Positions 62,316-64,000 of a DNA stretch of 64,000 bases are shown piece after piece. Origin of the DNA: Bacteriovorax sp. Seq25_V (GTDB taxonomy: Bacteria; Bdellovibrionota; Bacteriovoracia; Bacteriovoracales; Bacteriovoracaceae); the NCBI RefSeq assembly GCF_000447795.1, contig NZ_AUNI01000021.1:310001-374000 (forward strand), in the 5' to 3' direction. The notes under the pieces are model-generated. The model was not told where the DNA came from. It saw only the letters and a list, made by a program, of their open reading frames with translations, and did no database searches. Both the position numbers and the translations under genes were made by a program. The first letter of the stretch is position 1, and each line of letters begins with the position of its first letter.

Positions 62316-64000
62316 TTATGCTGCCACAGGTGGCAAATCTGAATCTTTTTTTACTGGCTTTTGAGCAACATAATCTCTCTTATGTTGTTCCTTCTTGTAT
62401 TCTTTCCAGTCAACAAGAGCGATATCTAAAACTTCATCGATAGTTTTTACTGCAATAAAGTTTAGTTTCTTTCTAAATTCTGCTGGAATGTCTTCAAGGT
62501 CTTTCTTGTTCTTCCATGGAATTACAATCGTTCCAATTCCCATCCTCATCGCAGCAAGTGCTTTTTCTTTTAATCCACCAATTGGAAGAACTTTTCCTGT
62601 TAGTGTGATTTCTCCAGTCATTGCAACATCTTTACTTACTGGAACACCAGTGCAAAGTGATACAAGAGCTGTTGCTAGAGTGATACCTGCACTTGGTCCA
62701 TCTTTAGGAGTTGCTCCAGCTGGTAAGTGAACGTGAAATTCTTGAGTTTCAAACATTGCTTCGTCGATACCAAGATATTCAGCTCTACTTCTAATATAAC
62801 CAATCGCTGTTTGAGCAGATTCTTTCATTACGTCACCAAGTTGACCAGTAAGAGTTAAACCTCTTCCTTTCATCTTAGTTGTTTCGATATAAAGAACTTC
62901 TCCACCATGTGATGTCCATGCAAGACCTGTTGAAACTCCAACTTCGTCTGCTTCTTTATGGTCATCTCTTGTATAAATAGGTGGCCCTAGATATTTGAAT
63001 ACAGTGTCTTTAACGATATGAGTTTTAGACATGTCGCCTTTTGCAATTTTCATTGCTACTTTTCTACAAAGTGCACCGATTCTTCTTTCTAGATTTCTAA
63101 GTCCAGCTTCTGATGTGTAGTGTTCGATAACACTTGCTACACCTTCGTCTGTGAATTCAACATGATCATTAGTGATTCCATTCTCATCCATTTGTTTTGG
63201 AATAATGTATCTCTTACTGATCTCAACCTTTTCTTCTCTTGTATATCCAGAGAGGTTGATGATTTCCATACGATCTCTTAGTGGACCCGGAATATTTTCT
63301 AACATATTAGATGTTGCAATAAACATAACGTTTGATAAATCAAATGGTACATTTAAGTAATGATCTCTAAATTCTACGTTTTGTTCTGGATCTAGAACTT
63401 CAAGTAGAGCTGCAGATGGATCACCTTTATAGTCACTTGATAATTTATCAATCTCATCAAGAAGAACAACTGGATTATTTGTTTTTGCTTGTTTCATTGC
63501 CTGAATAAATCTTCCTGGCATCGCTCCAACATATGTTCTTCTGTGTCCTCTGATTTCAGCTTCGTCTTTTAGACCACCAAGAGAAATTCTAACAAACTCT
63601 CTTCCTGTTGCTCTTGCAATAGACTTTCCTAGAGAAGTTTTTCCAACTCCTGGAGGTCCTTGAAAACAAAGGATTGGGCCTTTCATATTTTTACCTTTAA
63701 GCTGTCTAACGGCAAGGTGCTCAAGAATTCTTTCTTTGATTTTCATAAGATCAAAGTGATCTTCATCAAGAATTTCTAGAGATGCATCAAGATCAATATG
63801 TTCTTCTGATGAAACTCCCCATGGTAGGTCGCTCATCCATTCAAGGTATGTTCTTGTGATCGTAGACTCAGAAGAATCTGGGTGCATTTTCTCTAGACGA
63901 GTAAGTTGTTTAAGAGTTTCTTTCTCAACTTCCTCTGGCATATGTGCTTCTTTAATTTTCTTTCTAAACTCTGCAAATTCATCTTCTGGTTCAGATGAAC
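62316..64000 (-). CDS. lon: ATP-dependent protease Lon, second copy (5' end outside window)
   Basis: 560 residues are visible; the frame stays open to the window edge, so the internal ATG at 63941 is not the start. Visible: end of the coiled region, AAA+ module with Walker [10 protein letters not shown] and Walker [10 protein letters not shown], and the protease domain with PKDGPSAGI and [14 protein letters not shown]. The pre-catalytic region is of ordinary length ([14 protein letters not shown]), unlike the first copy. It is clearly a distinct paralogue from the lon at 25617. Confidence 0.95.
   Translation of the reverse strand, partial: SSEPEDEFAEFRKKIKEAHMPEEVEKETLKQLTRLEKMHPDSSESTITRTYLEWMSDLPWGVSSEEHIDLDASLEILDEDHFDLMKIKERILEHLAVRQLKGKNMKGPILCFQGPPGVGKTSLGKSIARATGREFVRISLGGLKDEAEIRGHRRTYVGAMPGRFIQAMKQAKTNNPVVLLDEIDKLSSDYKGDPSAALLEVLDPEQNVEFRDHYLNVPFDLSNVMFIATSNMLENIPGPLRDRMEIINLSGYTREEKVEISKRYIIPKQMDENGITNDHVEFTDEGVASVIEHYTSEAGLRNLERRIGALCRKVAMKIAKGDMSKTHIVKDTVFKYLGPPIYTRDDHKEADEVGVSTGLAWTSHGGEVLYIETTKMKGRGLTLTGQLGDVMKESAQTAIGYIRSRAEYLGIDEAMFETQEFHVHLPAGATPKDGPSAGITLATALVSLCTGVPVSKDVAMTGEITLTGKVLPIGGLKEKALAAMRMGIGTIVIPWKNKKDLEDIPAEFRKKLNFIAVKTIDEVLDIALVDWKEYKKEQHKRDYVAQKPVKKDSDLPPVAA

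Noticed and set aside
1-64000. tRNA, rRNA, CRISPR, insertion sequences, prophage
   Set aside because: Gaps were read on both strands; no cloverleaf-like segment, repeat-spacer array, transposase or phage gene was recognised.

Overview
The window is a gene-dense, AT-rich (roughly 35% GC by eye) bacterial chromosome segment. The gene content (a Myxococcus-like type IVa pilus locus, a Tad pilus cluster, two short flagellins, two Lon proteases, a TamA/TamB pair, many small secreted proteins of unknown function) and the protein sequences suggest a predatory bacterium of the Bdellovibrionota, most like Bacteriovorax/Halobacteriovorax. This placement is inference from protein flavour, not from a marker gene search. 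I see no rRNA, tRNA, CRISPR array, insertion sequence or prophage.

Layout. 1-12.7 kb: type IVa pilus locus pilT-pilC-pilA, a divergent TPR membrane protein, an ABC ATPase/permease pair (in the place of pilH/pilI of Myxococcus), pilD, pilM-N-O-P-Q, then a TPR protein, aroQ and efp. 12.8-20.6 kb: a protein of unknown function plus tamB and a BamA/TamA-family outer-membrane protein with unusually many POTRA repeats. 20.7-28.4 kb: rplM-rpsI, a UvrA-like ATPase with one dead ATP site, two secreted proteins, lon, rpoZ. 28.5-34.9 kb: two very small genes including a lone histidine-box helix protein, a secreted protein, an oligopeptide-binding lipoprotein, recX, recA, pgpA and a divergent RelA/SpoT-like protein. 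35-39.7 kb: a six-gene minus-strand run (small secreted protein, zinc-ribbon protein, greA, recG, FHA protein, alpha/beta hydrolase). 39.8-47.3 kb: UbiB-type kinase, GNAT enzyme, two flagellins, MarR regulator, an RmlD-like protein lacking the catalytic lysine, a protein of unknown function. 47.6-55.4 kb: Tad (Flp) pilus operon with five class-III pilin-like proteins, CpaA peptidase, CpaB, secretin CpaC, a single-chain TadZ-TadA fusion and TadB, without an adjacent TadC. 55.5-64 kb: a YD-repeat (RHS-like) secreted protein, three tiny secreted cysteine-containing peptides (two under near-consensus sigma-54 promoters), an aldehyde dehydrogenase, a glycosyltransferase, a secreted protein with a DUF1566-like end, a CheY-like receiver and a second, edge-truncated lon.

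Together the window holds two separate pilus machines, each with its own prepilin peptidase, plus flagellar filament genes and outer-membrane assembly genes, as expected for a motile surface-attaching Gram-negative predator. The most notable observations are the two sigma-54-driven secreted peptides with a shared upstream TTATACAC-type site, the asymmetric UvrA paralogue, the TadZ-TadA fusion, the twin hairpins with the same loop in the pilA leader, the direct repeat inside the recA promoter spacer, and the RelA/SpoT-like protein.
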